Assembly (NCBI RefSeq): GCF_013364235.1
Contig: NZ_CP054919.1
Span: 7,737,603 to 7,801,602, forward strand
DNA length: 64,000 nucleotides
Origin: Kitasatospora sp. NA04385
GTDB taxonomy: Bacteria > Actinomycetota > Actinomycetes > Streptomycetales > Streptomycetaceae
Direction of reading: 5' to 3'
Within the stretch, counting starts at the first letter, position 1. Every line of letters starts with the position of its first letter. Shown here in pieces: positions 9,881 through 17,981 of the stretch. The position numbers and the translations under genes were made by a program. The notes below the pieces were generated by a model. That model did not search any database, was not told the DNA's origin, and was given only the letters and a program-made list of their open reading frames with translations.

Positions 9881-9894
9881 CCCCCCCCCCCCCC
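9881..9894 (+). repeat. Homopolymeric tract of 14 C
   Basis: Fourteen consecutive C residues lie between the TGA of the SchA/CurD gene and the start of the cupin gene. It is the longest homopolymer I saw in the window. It is prone to slippage or to sequencing error and sits in the translational spacer of the operon. Confidence 0.95.
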
Positions 9895-9932
9895 GCATGA
9901 CCACCCACCCCCGCCACGAGAGGAAGTCCACC

Positions 9933-10361
9933 GTGACCACCGAGATGCCACGTGTCATCCACGTCGACGACGCGCCCCCCAACCGCAAGCGCGGCGGGGA
10001 CCTGCGGGCCATGCTGACCCCGCCGGCCTGCGGCGCGACCAGCGGATTCATGGGAGTGGCCATCGTCGAACCGGGGGAGCGGATCGGCGAGCACTACCAC
10101 CCGTACTCCGAGGAGTTCGTGTTCGTGATCTCCGGCGAGCTGGAGGTCGACCTGGACGGCGTGCCGCAGCGGCTGCGGCCCGACCAGGGGATGATGATCC
10201 CGATCGGGATGCGGCACCGCTTCCGCAACGTCGGCAGCACCGAGGCCCGGATGGTCTTCCACCTCGGACCGCTCGCCCCGCGCCCCGAGCTCGGGCACGT
10301 CGACACCGAGGAGACCGTCACCGAGGCGGGACCGCCGGAACCGGCCGGGGCGGCCTCGTGA
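9933..10361 (+). CDS. Cupin-domain protein, WhiE ORFII-like
   Basis: 142 residues from GTG 9933, chosen because GAGAGGAAG lies about 8 nt upstream; an in-frame ATG at 9897 directly abuts the C tract and has no ribosome-binding site. The single cupin motif GERIGEHYHPYSEEFVFV contains the two His and the Glu of a metal site, followed by SGELEVDLDG and the second motif around GMRHRFRNVG. In whiE-type operons this is ORFII, thought to act in pigment tailoring or cyclisation. Its last bases overlap the KS-alpha start (GTGA). Confidence 0.87.
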   Translation: MTTEMPRVIHVDDAPPNRKRGGDLRAMLTPPACGATSGFMGVAIVEPGERIGEHYHPYSEEFVFVISGELEVDLDGVPQRLRPDQGMMIPIGMRHRFRNVGSTEARMVFHLGPLAPRPELGHVDTEETVTEAGPPEPAGAAS

Positions 10362-11623
10362 CGCGCCGGGTCGCGGTGACCGGGATCGGGGTCGTCGCCC
10401 CCGGCGGCATCGGCGTCACCCGGTTCTGGTCACTGCTCACCGAGGGCCGCACGGCCACCCGCGGCATCACCTTGTTCGACCCGGAGGGCTTCCGCTCCCG
10501 GATCGCGGCCGAGTGCGACTTCGACCCCGCCGCGCACGGCCTCACCCCCGAACAGACCGCCCGCAACGACAGGTACGTGCAGTTCGCCCTGGTCGCCGCC
10601 GCCGAGGCGGTCGCCGACGCCGGACTCGACCCCGAACGCGAGGACCCCTGGCGGATCGGCGTCTCGCTCGGCACCGCCGTCGGCGGCACCACCCGGCTGG
10701 AGCGCGACTACGTCCTGGTCAGCGGCCGCGGCGAGCACTGGGACGTCGACCACGCCCCCGCCGCCCCGCACCTGGAACGGGCGTTCTCCCCCTCCACCCT
10801 GGCCTCCGCCGTCGCCGAACAGATCGGCGCCCACGGCCCGGTGCAGACCGTCTCCACCGGCTGCACCTCCGGCCTGGACGCCGTCGGCTACGCCGCGCTC
10901 GCCATCGAGGAGGGCCGCGCCGACGTGGTCCTCGCCGGGGCCTGCGACTCGCCGATCTCCCCGATCACGGTCGCCTGCTTCGACGCCATCAAGGCCACCT
11001 CGGCCCGCAACGAGGACGCCGAGCACGCCTCCCGCCCCTTCGACGCCGGACGGGACGGCTTCGTCCTCGGCGAGGGCGGCGCCGTCCTGGTGCTGGAGGA
11101 GTGGGAGCACGCCAAGCGGCGCGGCGCCCGGATCTACGCCGAACTCGGCGGCTTCGCCACCTTCGGCAACGCGTACCACATGACCGGCCTCACCCAGGAC
11201 GGCCTGGAGATGTCCCGGGCCATCGACCGGGCGCTGGCCCACGCCGGACTCCACGGCGAGGCCGTCGACTACGTCAACGCGCACGGCTCCGGCACCAAGC
11301 AGAACGACCGGCACGAGACCGCCGCCGTCAAGCGCTCCCTCGGCGAGCACGCCAGGCGCACCCCGATGAGCTCCATCAAGTCGATGGTCGGGCACTCGCT
11401 CGGCGCGATCGGCGCCATCGAACTCGTCGCCTGCACCCTGGCCCTGCACCACGGCGTCGTCCCGCCCACCGCCAACTACACCGAGCGCGACCCCGAGTGC
11501 GACCTGGACTACGTCCCCCGCACCGCCCGCGAACTGCCGCTGCGCCACGTGCTGTCGGTCGGCAGCGGCTTCGGCGGCTTCCAGTCCGCGGTGGTGCTGA
11601 GCAAGGTGGAGGCGGCCGCATGA
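10358..11623 (+). CDS. Type II PKS ketosynthase alpha (KS-alpha), WhiE ORFIII-like
   Basis: 421 residues. The catalytic residues sit where the actinorhodin KS has them: Cys169 in STGCTSGLDA, His309 in VNAHGSGTKQND, Lys341 and His346 in IKSMVGHSLGAIG. Together with the chain-length factor it condenses malonyl-ACP units into the poly-beta-keto chain. GTG 10358 overlaps the cupin stop and the gene ends in an ATGA overlap with the CLF, so translation is coupled. The neighbourhood makes a spore-pigment KS much more likely than an antibiotic KS. Confidence 0.96.
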   Translation: MTRRVAVTGIGVVAPGGIGVTRFWSLLTEGRTATRGITLFDPEGFRSRIAAECDFDPAAHGLTPEQTARNDRYVQFALVAAAEAVADAGLDPEREDPWRIGVSLGTAVGGTTRLERDYVLVSGRGEHWDVDHAPAAPHLERAFSPSTLASAVAEQIGAHGPVQTVSTGCTSGLDAVGYAALAIEEGRADVVLAGACDSPISPITVACFDAIKATSARNEDAEHASRPFDAGRDGFVLGEGGAVLVLEEWEHAKRRGARIYAELGGFATFGNAYHMTGLTQDGLEMSRAIDRALAHAGLHGEAVDYVNAHGSGTKQNDRHETAAVKRSLGEHARRTPMSSIKSMVGHSLGAIGAIELVACTLALHHGVVPPTANYTERDPECDLDYVPRTARELPLRHVLSVGSGFGGFQSAVVLSKVEAAA

Positions 11624-12840
11624 CCGAACGCTGCGCGGTGATCACCGGCATCGGGGTGGTCGCCCCCAACGGCATCGGCGCCGACGACTACTGGAAGGCC
11701 CTGTGCGAGGGCCGCTCGGCGCTCGGCCCGATCGACCGGGAGGGCTGCGAGCACCTCCCGCTCCGGATCGCCGGCCTGGTGCGCGGCTTCGACGCCGAGG
11801 AGTACGTCGAGGCGCGCTACCTGGTCCAGACCGACCGGTTCACGCACTTCGCGATGGCCGCCGCCGAACTCGCCATGGCCGACGCCGACCTGGCCGACCA
11901 CCCCGACGACCCGTTCGGCGTCGCCGTGGTCACCGCGGCCGGCTCCGGCGGCGGCGAGTTCGGCCAGCGCGAACTCCAGCACCTGTGGGCCGAGGGGCCG
12001 CACCACGTCGGCCCCTACCAGTCGATCGCCTGGTTCTACGCCGCCTCCACCGGCCAGATCTCCATCCGCGGCGGCTTCAAGGGCCCCTGCGGCGTGGTCG
12101 CCTCCGACGAGGCCGGCGGCCTCGACGCGCTCGCCCACGCCGCCCGGGCCGTCGCCCGCGGCACCGACGCCGTGCTGGCCGGCGCCGCCGAGGCACCCAT
12201 CGCCCCCTACTCGATGGTCTGCCAGCTCGGCTACCCCGGGCTCTCCACCAGCGAGGACCCCGAACGCGCCTACCGCCCGCTGGGCAGCGACGCGGCCGGG
12301 TTCGTCCCCGCCGAGGGCGGCGCGATGTTCGTCGTCGAGGACGAGCACAGCGCCCGGCTGCGCGGCGCCCGCCCGCGCGCCCGGATCGCCGGCCACACCG
12401 CGACCTTCACCGGCGCGGCCCGCTGGGCCGAGAGCCGCGAGGGGCTCGCCCACGCGGTCCGCGGCGCCCTCGCCGAGGCGCGCTGCGCCCCCGACGAGGT
12501 CGACGTGGTCTTCGCCGACGCCCTCGGCGTCCCGGAGGCCGACCGGGCCGAGGCGCTCGCCCTCGCCGACGTGCTCGGCGAGCACGCCGAACGCGTCCCG
12601 GTCACCGCCCCCAAGGCCGGCCTCGGCCGCGCCCACTGCGGCGCCCCCGCGCTGGACGTCGCCGCCGCCGTGCTCGCCCTCGAACACGGCCTGGTCCCGC
12701 CTACCCCGCACACCGCGGACAGCCCGCACGGCCTCGACCTGGTCACCGGCCGCCCGCGCGCCGCCGGCCTGCGCACCGCCCTGGTGCTCAGCCGCGGCCT
12801 GATGGGCTCCAACTCCGCCCTGGTGCTGCGCCACCCCTGA
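11620..12840 (+). CDS. Type II PKS chain-length factor (KS-beta), WhiE ORFIV-like
   Basis: 406 residues and homologous to the preceding KS along its length. The active-site Cys is replaced: the aligned segment reads ASDEAGGLDA with Glu164 at the Cys position (antibiotic CLFs usually have Gln). The His motif is also lost (VDVVFADALGV in place of VNAHGSGT). It is therefore non-condensing and forms the heterodimer that sets polyketide length. Start ATG overlaps the KS stop. Confidence 0.95.
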   Translation: MTERCAVITGIGVVAPNGIGADDYWKALCEGRSALGPIDREGCEHLPLRIAGLVRGFDAEEYVEARYLVQTDRFTHFAMAAAELAMADADLADHPDDPFGVAVVTAAGSGGGEFGQRELQHLWAEGPHHVGPYQSIAWFYAASTGQISIRGGFKGPCGVVASDEAGGLDALAHAARAVARGTDAVLAGAAEAPIAPYSMVCQLGYPGLSTSEDPERAYRPLGSDAAGFVPAEGGAMFVVEDEHSARLRGARPRARIAGHTATFTGAARWAESREGLAHAVRGALAEARCAPDEVDVVFADALGVPEADRAEALALADVLGEHAERVPVTAPKAGLGRAHCGAPALDVAAAVLALEHGLVPPTPHTADSPHGLDLVTGRPRAAGLRTALVLSRGLMGSNSALVLRHP

Positions 12841-12865
12841 CCCGCCCGACCCCAAGGAGCACGAC

Positions 12866-13120
12866 ATGGCCTCCGAGATCACCTACGAGGAACTCGCCAC
12901 CCTGATCAAGACCCGGGCCGGCGTCGCCGTCACCGTCGACGAACTCGCCGACCCCGGCCGGATGTTCCTCGACCTGGGCGTCGACTCGCTCGGCGTGCTC
13001 GGCGTCCTCTCCGACGTGGAGAACCGCTACGGCGTCTCCATCGACTCCGCCGACCTGCTCGGCCGCCCCGTCGCCGAGTTCCTGCAGACCGTCAACTCCT
13101 CCGTGAAGGCTGGTGCCTGA
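12866..13120 (+). CDS. Acyl carrier protein, WhiE ORFV-like
   Basis: 84 residues, the normal ACP length. The phosphopantetheine attachment serine is Ser41 in LDLGVDSLGVLG. A strong AAGGAG stands 7 nt before the ATG. It carries the growing polyketide for the KS/CLF pair encoded just upstream. The reading frame ends in GTGCCTGAG, so the following cyclase starts within or 1 nt after its stop. Confidence 0.95.
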   Translation: MASEITYEELATLIKTRAGVAVTVDELADPGRMFLDLGVDSLGVLGVLSDVENRYGVSIDSADLLGRPVAEFLQTVNSSVKAGA

Positions 13121-13121
13121 G

Positions 13122-13580
13122 ATGCCCGGACACACCGACAACACGATCGTCATCAACGCCCCCGTCGACCTGGTCTGGGACGTCACCAACGACCTGGAGA
13201 ACTGGCCGCAGCTGTTCAGCGAGTACGCCTCGGTCGAGGTCCTCGACCGGCAGGACCAGCTGGTCCGCTTCCGGCTCACCATGCACCCCGACGAGAACGG
13301 CCAGGTCTGGAGCTGGGTCTCCGAGCGCGAGGCCGACCGCGACAAGCTCACCGTCCGGGCCCGCCGGGTCGAACCCGGCCCGTTCGAGTTCATGGAGATC
13401 CGCTGGGAGTACGAGGAGCACCCGCAGGGCACCAGCATGCGCTGGATCCAGGACTTCGCGATGAAGCCCACCGCCCCCGTCGACGACCTCGGCATGACCG
13501 ACCGGATCAACCAGAACTCCAAGGTCCAGATGGAGCTGATCCGCGCCAAGGTCGAGCACCGCGCCGGAGCGGTCGGATGA
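13122..13580 (+). CDS. Aromatase/cyclase of the SRPBCC fold, WhiE ORFVI-like
   Basis: 152 residues. The N-terminus MPGHTDNTIVINAPVDLVW and NDLENWPQLFSEYASVEV are the typical start of polyketide aromatase/cyclases of the Bet v1/START fold, which position the first ring closure. I prefer ATG 13122 (one base after the ACP stop) because relatives begin with the GHTDN segment; GTG 13113 is an in-frame alternative overlapping the ACP gene. It is a single-domain enzyme as in WhiE. Confidence 0.92.
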   Translation: MPGHTDNTIVINAPVDLVWDVTNDLENWPQLFSEYASVEVLDRQDQLVRFRLTMHPDENGQVWSWVSEREADRDKLTVRARRVEPGPFEFMEIRWEYEEHPQGTSMRWIQDFAMKPTAPVDDLGMTDRINQNSKVQMELIRAKVEHRAGAVG

Positions 13581-13906
13581 ACGACGTGCACCGCTCCCTG
13601 ATCGTCGCCCGGATGAAGCCCGGCACCGCCGACCACATCGCCGGCGTCTTCGCCGACTCCGACCGCGGCGAGCTGCCCGGCCTGATCGGCGTCACCAGCC
13701 GCAGCCTGTTCCAGTTCGGCGACGTCTACCTGCACCTCATCGAGTCCGAGCGCCCCGCCGGACCGGAGGTCGCCAAGTACGCCCGGCACCCCGACTTCCG
13801 CGACGTCAGCGAACGCCTCGCGGTCTACGTCGACGCCTACGACCCGGCGACCTGGCGCAGCCCCGAGGACGCCATGGCGCACGAGTTCTACCGCTGGAAC
13901 CGCTGA
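13577..13906 (+). CDS. TcmI-family polyketide cyclase, WhiE ORFVII-like
   Basis: 109 residues, the size of TcmI-type ferredoxin-like cyclases. Features include HRSLIVARMKPG at the start and FQFGDVYLHLIESE in the middle. It starts in an ATGA overlap with the preceding aromatase. TcmI-like enzymes close later rings of the polyketide. It is the last gene of the operon and is followed by a strong inverted repeat. Confidence 0.92.
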   Translation: MNDVHRSLIVARMKPGTADHIAGVFADSDRGELPGLIGVTSRSLFQFGDVYLHLIESERPAGPEVAKYARHPDFRDVSERLAVYVDAYDPATWRSPEDAMAHEFYRWNR

Positions 13907-13947
13907 ACCCGCGCCGGACGGCAGGGACGGCGTCGTGAGCTGAACCC

Positions 13948-13995
13948 CGCGCGGAAGGGGCCGCCCGGAGACCTCCGGGCGGCCCCTTCCGCGCG
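13948..13995. terminator. Bidirectional rho-independent-like hairpin between convergent genes
   Basis: A perfect 23-bp inverted repeat (13948-13970 and 13973-13995, centre GGAG-AC-CTCC) lies between the cyclase stop and the methyltransferase stop. No T-run is present, as is common in Streptomyces. The position between converging genes supports a two-way terminator. Confidence 0.88.
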
Positions 13996-14000
13996 TCCCG

Positions 14001-15116
14001 TTACGGCACCGTGCAGGAGAAGGCGTGCAGGTACGGGTTGACCGGGGCGACCGCGTCCAGGACCAGGCCCGACTCGGCGATCAGGGCGGTCAGGCTGCCC
14101 AGGGTGTGCTTGGCGCCGCCGACGTTCAGCAGCAGCAGCAGGTCCATCGCGGTGGTGAACCGCATCGAGGGGGAGTCGTCCACCAGGTTCTCCACGATCA
14201 CCACCCGGGCCCCCGGCCGGGCCACCTCGCGCAGGTTGCGCAGCGTCCGGCGGGTCGAGTCGTCGTCCCACTCCAGGATGTTCTTCACCAGGTACAGGTC
14301 CGCCTGCACCGGCACGGCGGTGCGGCAGTCACCCGGCACCAGCCGGGCCCGCCCGGCCAGCGCACCGCCGGGCAGCAGCCGCGGGTCCGCGTGCTCCACC
14401 ACCTTCGGCAGGTCCAGCAGGGTGCCGTGCAGGCCGGGGTGGCGCTCCATCAGCTCGGCCAGCACCTGGCCCTGCCCGCCGCCGACGTCGGCCACCGAGG
14501 AGACGCCCGACAGGTCCAGGAAACCGGCCAGGTCCTGCGCGGACTGGCGGCTGGACTGGGTCATCGCCCGGTTGAACAGCGCCGCGGACTCCGGCGCGTC
14601 GTCGTGCAGGTACTGGAAGAACTCCTTGCCGAACGCGTCGCCGAACACGCTGCGCCCGGTGCGCACCGCGTCGTCCAGCCGGGACCAGGACTGCCACGTC
14701 CACGGCTCGGTGCACCACAGCGCGATGTCGCGCAGGCTGCCCTGCTCGTCGGAGCGCAGCAGGCGCGACAGCGGGGTGTGCCGGTAGCGGCCGTCGGCGT
14801 CCTCGGCGAACACCTCGTAGCAGGCCAGCGCGCGCAGCAGGCGGCGCAGCGGGCCGGGCTCGACGCCCAGCCGCTCGGCCAGCTGCTCGGCGCCGGCGGG
14901 CTCCTCGTCCAGCGCGTCGGGCAGCCGCAGGCTGGCGGCGGCGCGGACCGCGCCCGCGCAGGCGGCGCCGAACACCAGCTCGCGCAGCAGCATCGCGGGC
15001 GGGACGGCCGCGGAGGGCGCCTGACCTGCGGTGTTGACGGTGCTCGCGGTGTTCGCGGTGCTGGGCGGGGCGGTCGTGCTGGTCGGGGCGGTCGTGCTGG
15101 TCGGGGCGGTGGTCAT
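14001..15116 (-). CDS. SAM-dependent O-methyltransferase, probable spore-pigment tailoring enzyme
   Basis: 371 residues. A winged-helix dimerisation domain (LRELVFGAACAGAVRAAASL, AERLGVEPGPLRRLLRAL) precedes the Rossmann SAM-binding domain (VADVGGGQGQVLAEL; then a GDC acidic loop; LYLVKNILEWDDD). This is the O-methyltransferase 2 family used on aromatic polyketides. ATG 15116 has AAAGG about 9 nt upstream. The first 25 residues are a Thr/Ala/Pro/Ser repeat encoded by 18-bp tandem units. It converges on the pigment operon; whiE of S. coelicolor has no such neighbour, so this may be an added methylation step. Confidence 0.9.
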   Translation of the reverse strand: MTTAPTSTTAPTSTTAPPSTANTASTVNTAGQAPSAAVPPAMLLRELVFGAACAGAVRAAASLRLPDALDEEPAGAEQLAERLGVEPGPLRRLLRALACYEVFAEDADGRYRHTPLSRLLRSDEQGSLRDIALWCTEPWTWQSWSRLDDAVRTGRSVFGDAFGKEFFQYLHDDAPESAALFNRAMTQSSRQSAQDLAGFLDLSGVSSVADVGGGQGQVLAELMERHPGLHGTLLDLPKVVEHADPRLLPGGALAGRARLVPGDCRTAVPVQADLYLVKNILEWDDDSTRRTLRNLREVARPGARVVIVENLVDDSPSMRFTTAMDLLLLLNVGGAKHTLGSLTALIAESGLVLDAVAPVNPYLHAFSCTVP

Positions 15117-15179
15117 GGGCGTGGCCTTTCGTCGGATGTGGTGGATGGGGCTGGGAGGGGGACCGGAGGTTGCGGGGCG

Positions 15180-16292
15180 TCAGCAGCGGCCCGCGGGCTC
15201 GGAGCTGCCGCAGGCGTTGTCGGCGAACGCGTTGCCGGTGCCGCGCGGGTCCCGGTCGGCCAGGTCGGCGGGCAGGTTCCCGCTCAGCGCGTTGCCGGTG
15301 ACGGCGGCCCGGGCGTTGGGCGCGCCGACCGCGCTCGGGTACAGCACGATGCCGCCGGACATCGGCGACGTCCCGCTGTGGTCGGAGACTTGGTTGCCGG
15401 TGACGGCGACATCCTCGGTGCCGGTCAGCAGGATGCCGGTGCCCTGGACGGAGTCGAGCCGGGGGATGGGCGGGCAGTACCGGTTGTTGGCCCGCACCAC
15501 GTTGTCCCGGACGGTCAGCGCCCCGGCCCGCGGCACCCCGTCGTCGCCGACCACGAACACGCCGCCGCAGTTCCCGTACGCCAGGTTGGCCTCCACCGTC
15601 AGGTCGCGGACCCGGCGCAGCTGGAGCCCGATCCGGTTGCCGGTCAGCCGGTTCTCGGACACCACGGTGCCCCGGGTCTCCAGCGCGCCGCCCTTGCGGT
15701 CGTACCAGTTGGCGACGAAGATCCCGGCCTGGCCGTTGTCCCTGGCCTCGTTGTCGGTCAGCGCGGTACGGGTCGACATCTCGACACTGATGCCCTGCCG
15801 TCCGTTGTCGTGCACGGCCACCCGGCGCACCGTCAGGCGGTCGGTGACGGCGGCGCCGATGCCGTTGCGGGGGAAGCCCGCCACCGTCAGCGACTCCACC
15901 ACCGCCCCCGACAGCGTCCGCACCGGCACGCCCCGGTCGTCCGCGCTGCCCGTCACGCAGATGCCGTCACCGGCCTGCGCGCAGCTGCCGCGGTCGGCCG
16001 GATCGGGCACCAGGACGGTGCCCGCGCCCTGCCCGCGCAGGGTCACGCCGTCGGTGGAGAGCGTCACGCTGCCCGGGTAGCGGCCCGCGGCGAGCTCCAC
16101 CACGTCACCCGGGGCGGCCGCGTCCAGCGCGGCCTGCACGGAGGAGCCGGGGGCGACCCGGTACACGGTCGGACCGGTCGGGGCGGCCGCCGCCGGGGCG
16201 GCGGCCAGGGCGGCGGGCACCGAGGCGGCGCAGCAGAACAGGACGGCGGCGACCCGCACCAGCGGGCGCGTCGGGGCGAGGAGAGGAGTCAT
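15180..16292 (-). CDS. Secreted right-handed beta-helix repeat protein
   Basis: 370 residues. A signal peptide (LVRVAAVLFCCAASVPAALAA) leads to a parallel beta-helix: VYRVAPGSSVQAALDAAAPGD opens it, then many turns of the type NGQAGIFVANW, ENRLTGNRIGLQL, RDNVVRANN and GNQVSDHSG, as in pectate-lyase-like/NosD-like proteins. Two Cys close to the C-terminus (ADNACGSS, GRC) may pair. No catalytic set could be assigned. The ATG at 16292 is chosen for the signal peptide; no ribosome-binding site is visible before it. Confidence 0.82.
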   Translation of the reverse strand: MTPLLAPTRPLVRVAAVLFCCAASVPAALAAAPAAAAPTGPTVYRVAPGSSVQAALDAAAPGDVVELAAGRYPGSVTLSTDGVTLRGQGAGTVLVPDPADRGSCAQAGDGICVTGSADDRGVPVRTLSGAVVESLTVAGFPRNGIGAAVTDRLTVRRVAVHDNGRQGISVEMSTRTALTDNEARDNGQAGIFVANWYDRKGGALETRGTVVSENRLTGNRIGLQLRRVRDLTVEANLAYGNCGGVFVVGDDGVPRAGALTVRDNVVRANNRYCPPIPRLDSVQGTGILLTGTEDVAVTGNQVSDHSGTSPMSGGIVLYPSAVGAPNARAAVTGNALSGNLPADLADRDPRGTGNAFADNACGSSEPAGRC

Positions 16293-16529
16293 CGAAGAGG
16301 AGCCGGCTTCCGGAAGTCGCGGTCGCGGACGGCATGGGCGCGCCCACCGCCTCGAAGCTAAGGTCGCGCTCCGGCCCCGGCCAGCCGGGTTGGCTCGCAC
16401 GGGTTGCCCGCACCCGCCGACCGGGTGGCGGACGCCGCTGACCGGGGTGGGTACCACCCGTACACCCGATCGGGGGGCTCTGCGGCCGGGCACCGGGCCC
16501 GCACCGGCGGCCCGAACCACTATGGACCC

Positions 16530-16823
16530 ATGGACACGCACACTGGACGAACCGCCGGGCGGACCGAACTCCGGACCGCCGAACCGCACTCCGCCGGCGA
16601 CACCGAGCTGCTCGCCGACGGCCTCCCCACCGAGGACCTCCTCCCCGACGAGGCCGCCGATCCCTTCGCCGACGCCTTCGCGGAGGCCCTCGCCGACGCC
16701 CTGGCCGAACCGTCCGCCCCCGCCCCCGGCTCCGGCCCCGGCCCCGGCCCCGGCACCGCGCCGGACGGCGCGGACGACCCCGGCTGGGACTACGAGGACG
16801 TCATCCTCCGGTCCGTCAACTGA
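16530..16823 (+). CDS. Small acidic hypothetical protein
   Basis: 97 residues from ATG 16530. The sequence is strongly acidic in the middle (LLADGLPTEDLLPDEAADPF), then low-complexity Ala and Gly-Pro repeats, and ends DDPGWDYEDVILRSVN. There is no clear ribosome-binding site; a leaderless mRNA is possible. It is followed by an inverted repeat that would suit its terminator. No family is recognised. It could also be a chance GC-rich frame. Confidence 0.4.
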   Translation: MDTHTGRTAGRTELRTAEPHSAGDTELLADGLPTEDLLPDEAADPFADAFAEALADALAEPSAPAPGSGPGPGPGTAPDGADDPGWDYEDVILRSVN

Positions 16824-16858
16824 ACGCCCGCACCGCGGCGGAAGGCCCGCGGCACGAC

Positions 16859-16898
16859 GGCGCCCGCGCGCTCGGTACCTGCTGAGCGCACGGGCGCC
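16859..16898. terminator. Inverted repeat between convergent genes
   Basis: Arms of 15 nt (16859-16873 and 16884-16898) pair with one mismatch around a 10-nt loop. It lies between the small acidic ORF and the lipoprotein stop. Confidence 0.65.
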
Positions 16899-16915
16899 TC
16901 CACGTGCGGGGGCGG

Positions 16916-17617
16916 TCAGTAGCGGTAGGCCTGCACCACCACCGGGAGCAGGCGCTCGCCCCGCACCTTGCTGAACACCGTCGGGTTCGCGGTCGCGCCC
17001 GCCGCCAGGTTCTCCACGCCGACCGCCTGACTGTCCACGGTCTTCCCACTGGTGTCGGTGAAGTCGACCCGGATCGCGTAGGAGCGGGTGTCCAGGGTGC
17101 TGTTGGTGACCGTGACCGTCGCCGCGTTCAGGTCGCCGGAGACCGAGGCCGGCACACCCGTCAGCGTCACGTCCGACGTCCCGTCGCCCGACCCCGCGGC
17201 CTCGCCCGTCTCCGGGACGTTCGCCAGTACCTCCTCCGCCTTCGTCCGGGTGGCCTGGAGCTGGGCGTTCACCGAAGCCTCGAACGAGGCAGCGCGCTCG
17301 GAGGCGGACGCCTCCGCCGCCGAGACCGAGGCCAGCGCCGACTCGTGCGCCGAGGCGAAGGCCGACGGCGGCTCGCCCGAGAAGCTCGCCGTCTCCGGCG
17401 CCCCGACCGTGAACGTCGACATCGCGGCCTGCACCGGGTTCTCACCCGACGTGCCGCCGCACGCCGCGACCACCGTGATCCCGGCGACCGCCCCGGCCAC
17501 CGCCAGCGACACCCGCAGGCCGCGCCGCACCGGGCGCCGCTCCGGGCGCCGCGGCGGCCCCACCGGGCCCTGCCGGACCAGACCCCGGCCCGAACCGCCC
17601 CGCTCCGCGTCTCGCAT
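16916..17617 (-). CDS. Putative lipoprotein or membrane-anchored secreted protein
   Basis: 233 residues from ATG 17617 with AAAGGG upstream. A long basic N-terminus is followed by a hydrophobic segment ending in ITVVAACGG, which resembles a lipobox. Residues about 85-130 are an Ala/Ser/Glu-rich helix likely to form a coiled coil. The C-terminal 100 residues look like an Ig-like extracellular domain (VTVTNSTLDTRSYAIRVDF). The function is unknown, and the gene stands alone. Confidence 0.75.
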   Translation of the reverse strand: MRDAERGGSGRGLVRQGPVGPPRRPERRPVRRGLRVSLAVAGAVAGITVVAACGGTSGENPVQAAMSTFTVGAPETASFSGEPPSAFASAHESALASVSAAEASASERAASFEASVNAQLQATRTKAEEVLANVPETGEAAGSGDGTSDVTLTGVPASVSGDLNAATVTVTNSTLDTRSYAIRVDFTDTSGKTVDSQAVGVENLAAGATANPTVFSKVRGERLLPVVVQAYRY

Positions 17618-17981
17618 CGCGCACCCTTTCGCTCAGATACCGCGCCGGGCCCGTGCACGCCGCGGTCGTTCCGGCAGGCCCACGGCCCGCGTCCGGACAC
17701 GGCGGAACCTGACGTCCGCCTCCGCCCTACGCACCCATCGTCGGAGCCCGGCGCCACCCGGGGCCAGCGGCGCTGCGCCATTGGGGGGAGACCGACGGCA
17801 CGTCAGATCGACGGTGCGGAAGCCGAGATACGTATGGCGGATGCGCGGCCGCCGCCCCGGCCCGGTTTCGGTGCCGGTTCCGGTGGTGGTTCCGGTGCTG
17901 GGCCCGGGCAGCTGCGGCGGCCCGGGTCACGTGCGCGGCCACGAGGGCGGGAACGAGTGCGGGAACGGGAGGACGGTGGCG

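Noticed and set aside
16390..16974. 194-residue Pro-rich plus-strand frame
   Set aside because: Low-complexity frame overlapping the small acidic ORF and the terminator; no domain or ribosome-binding site.
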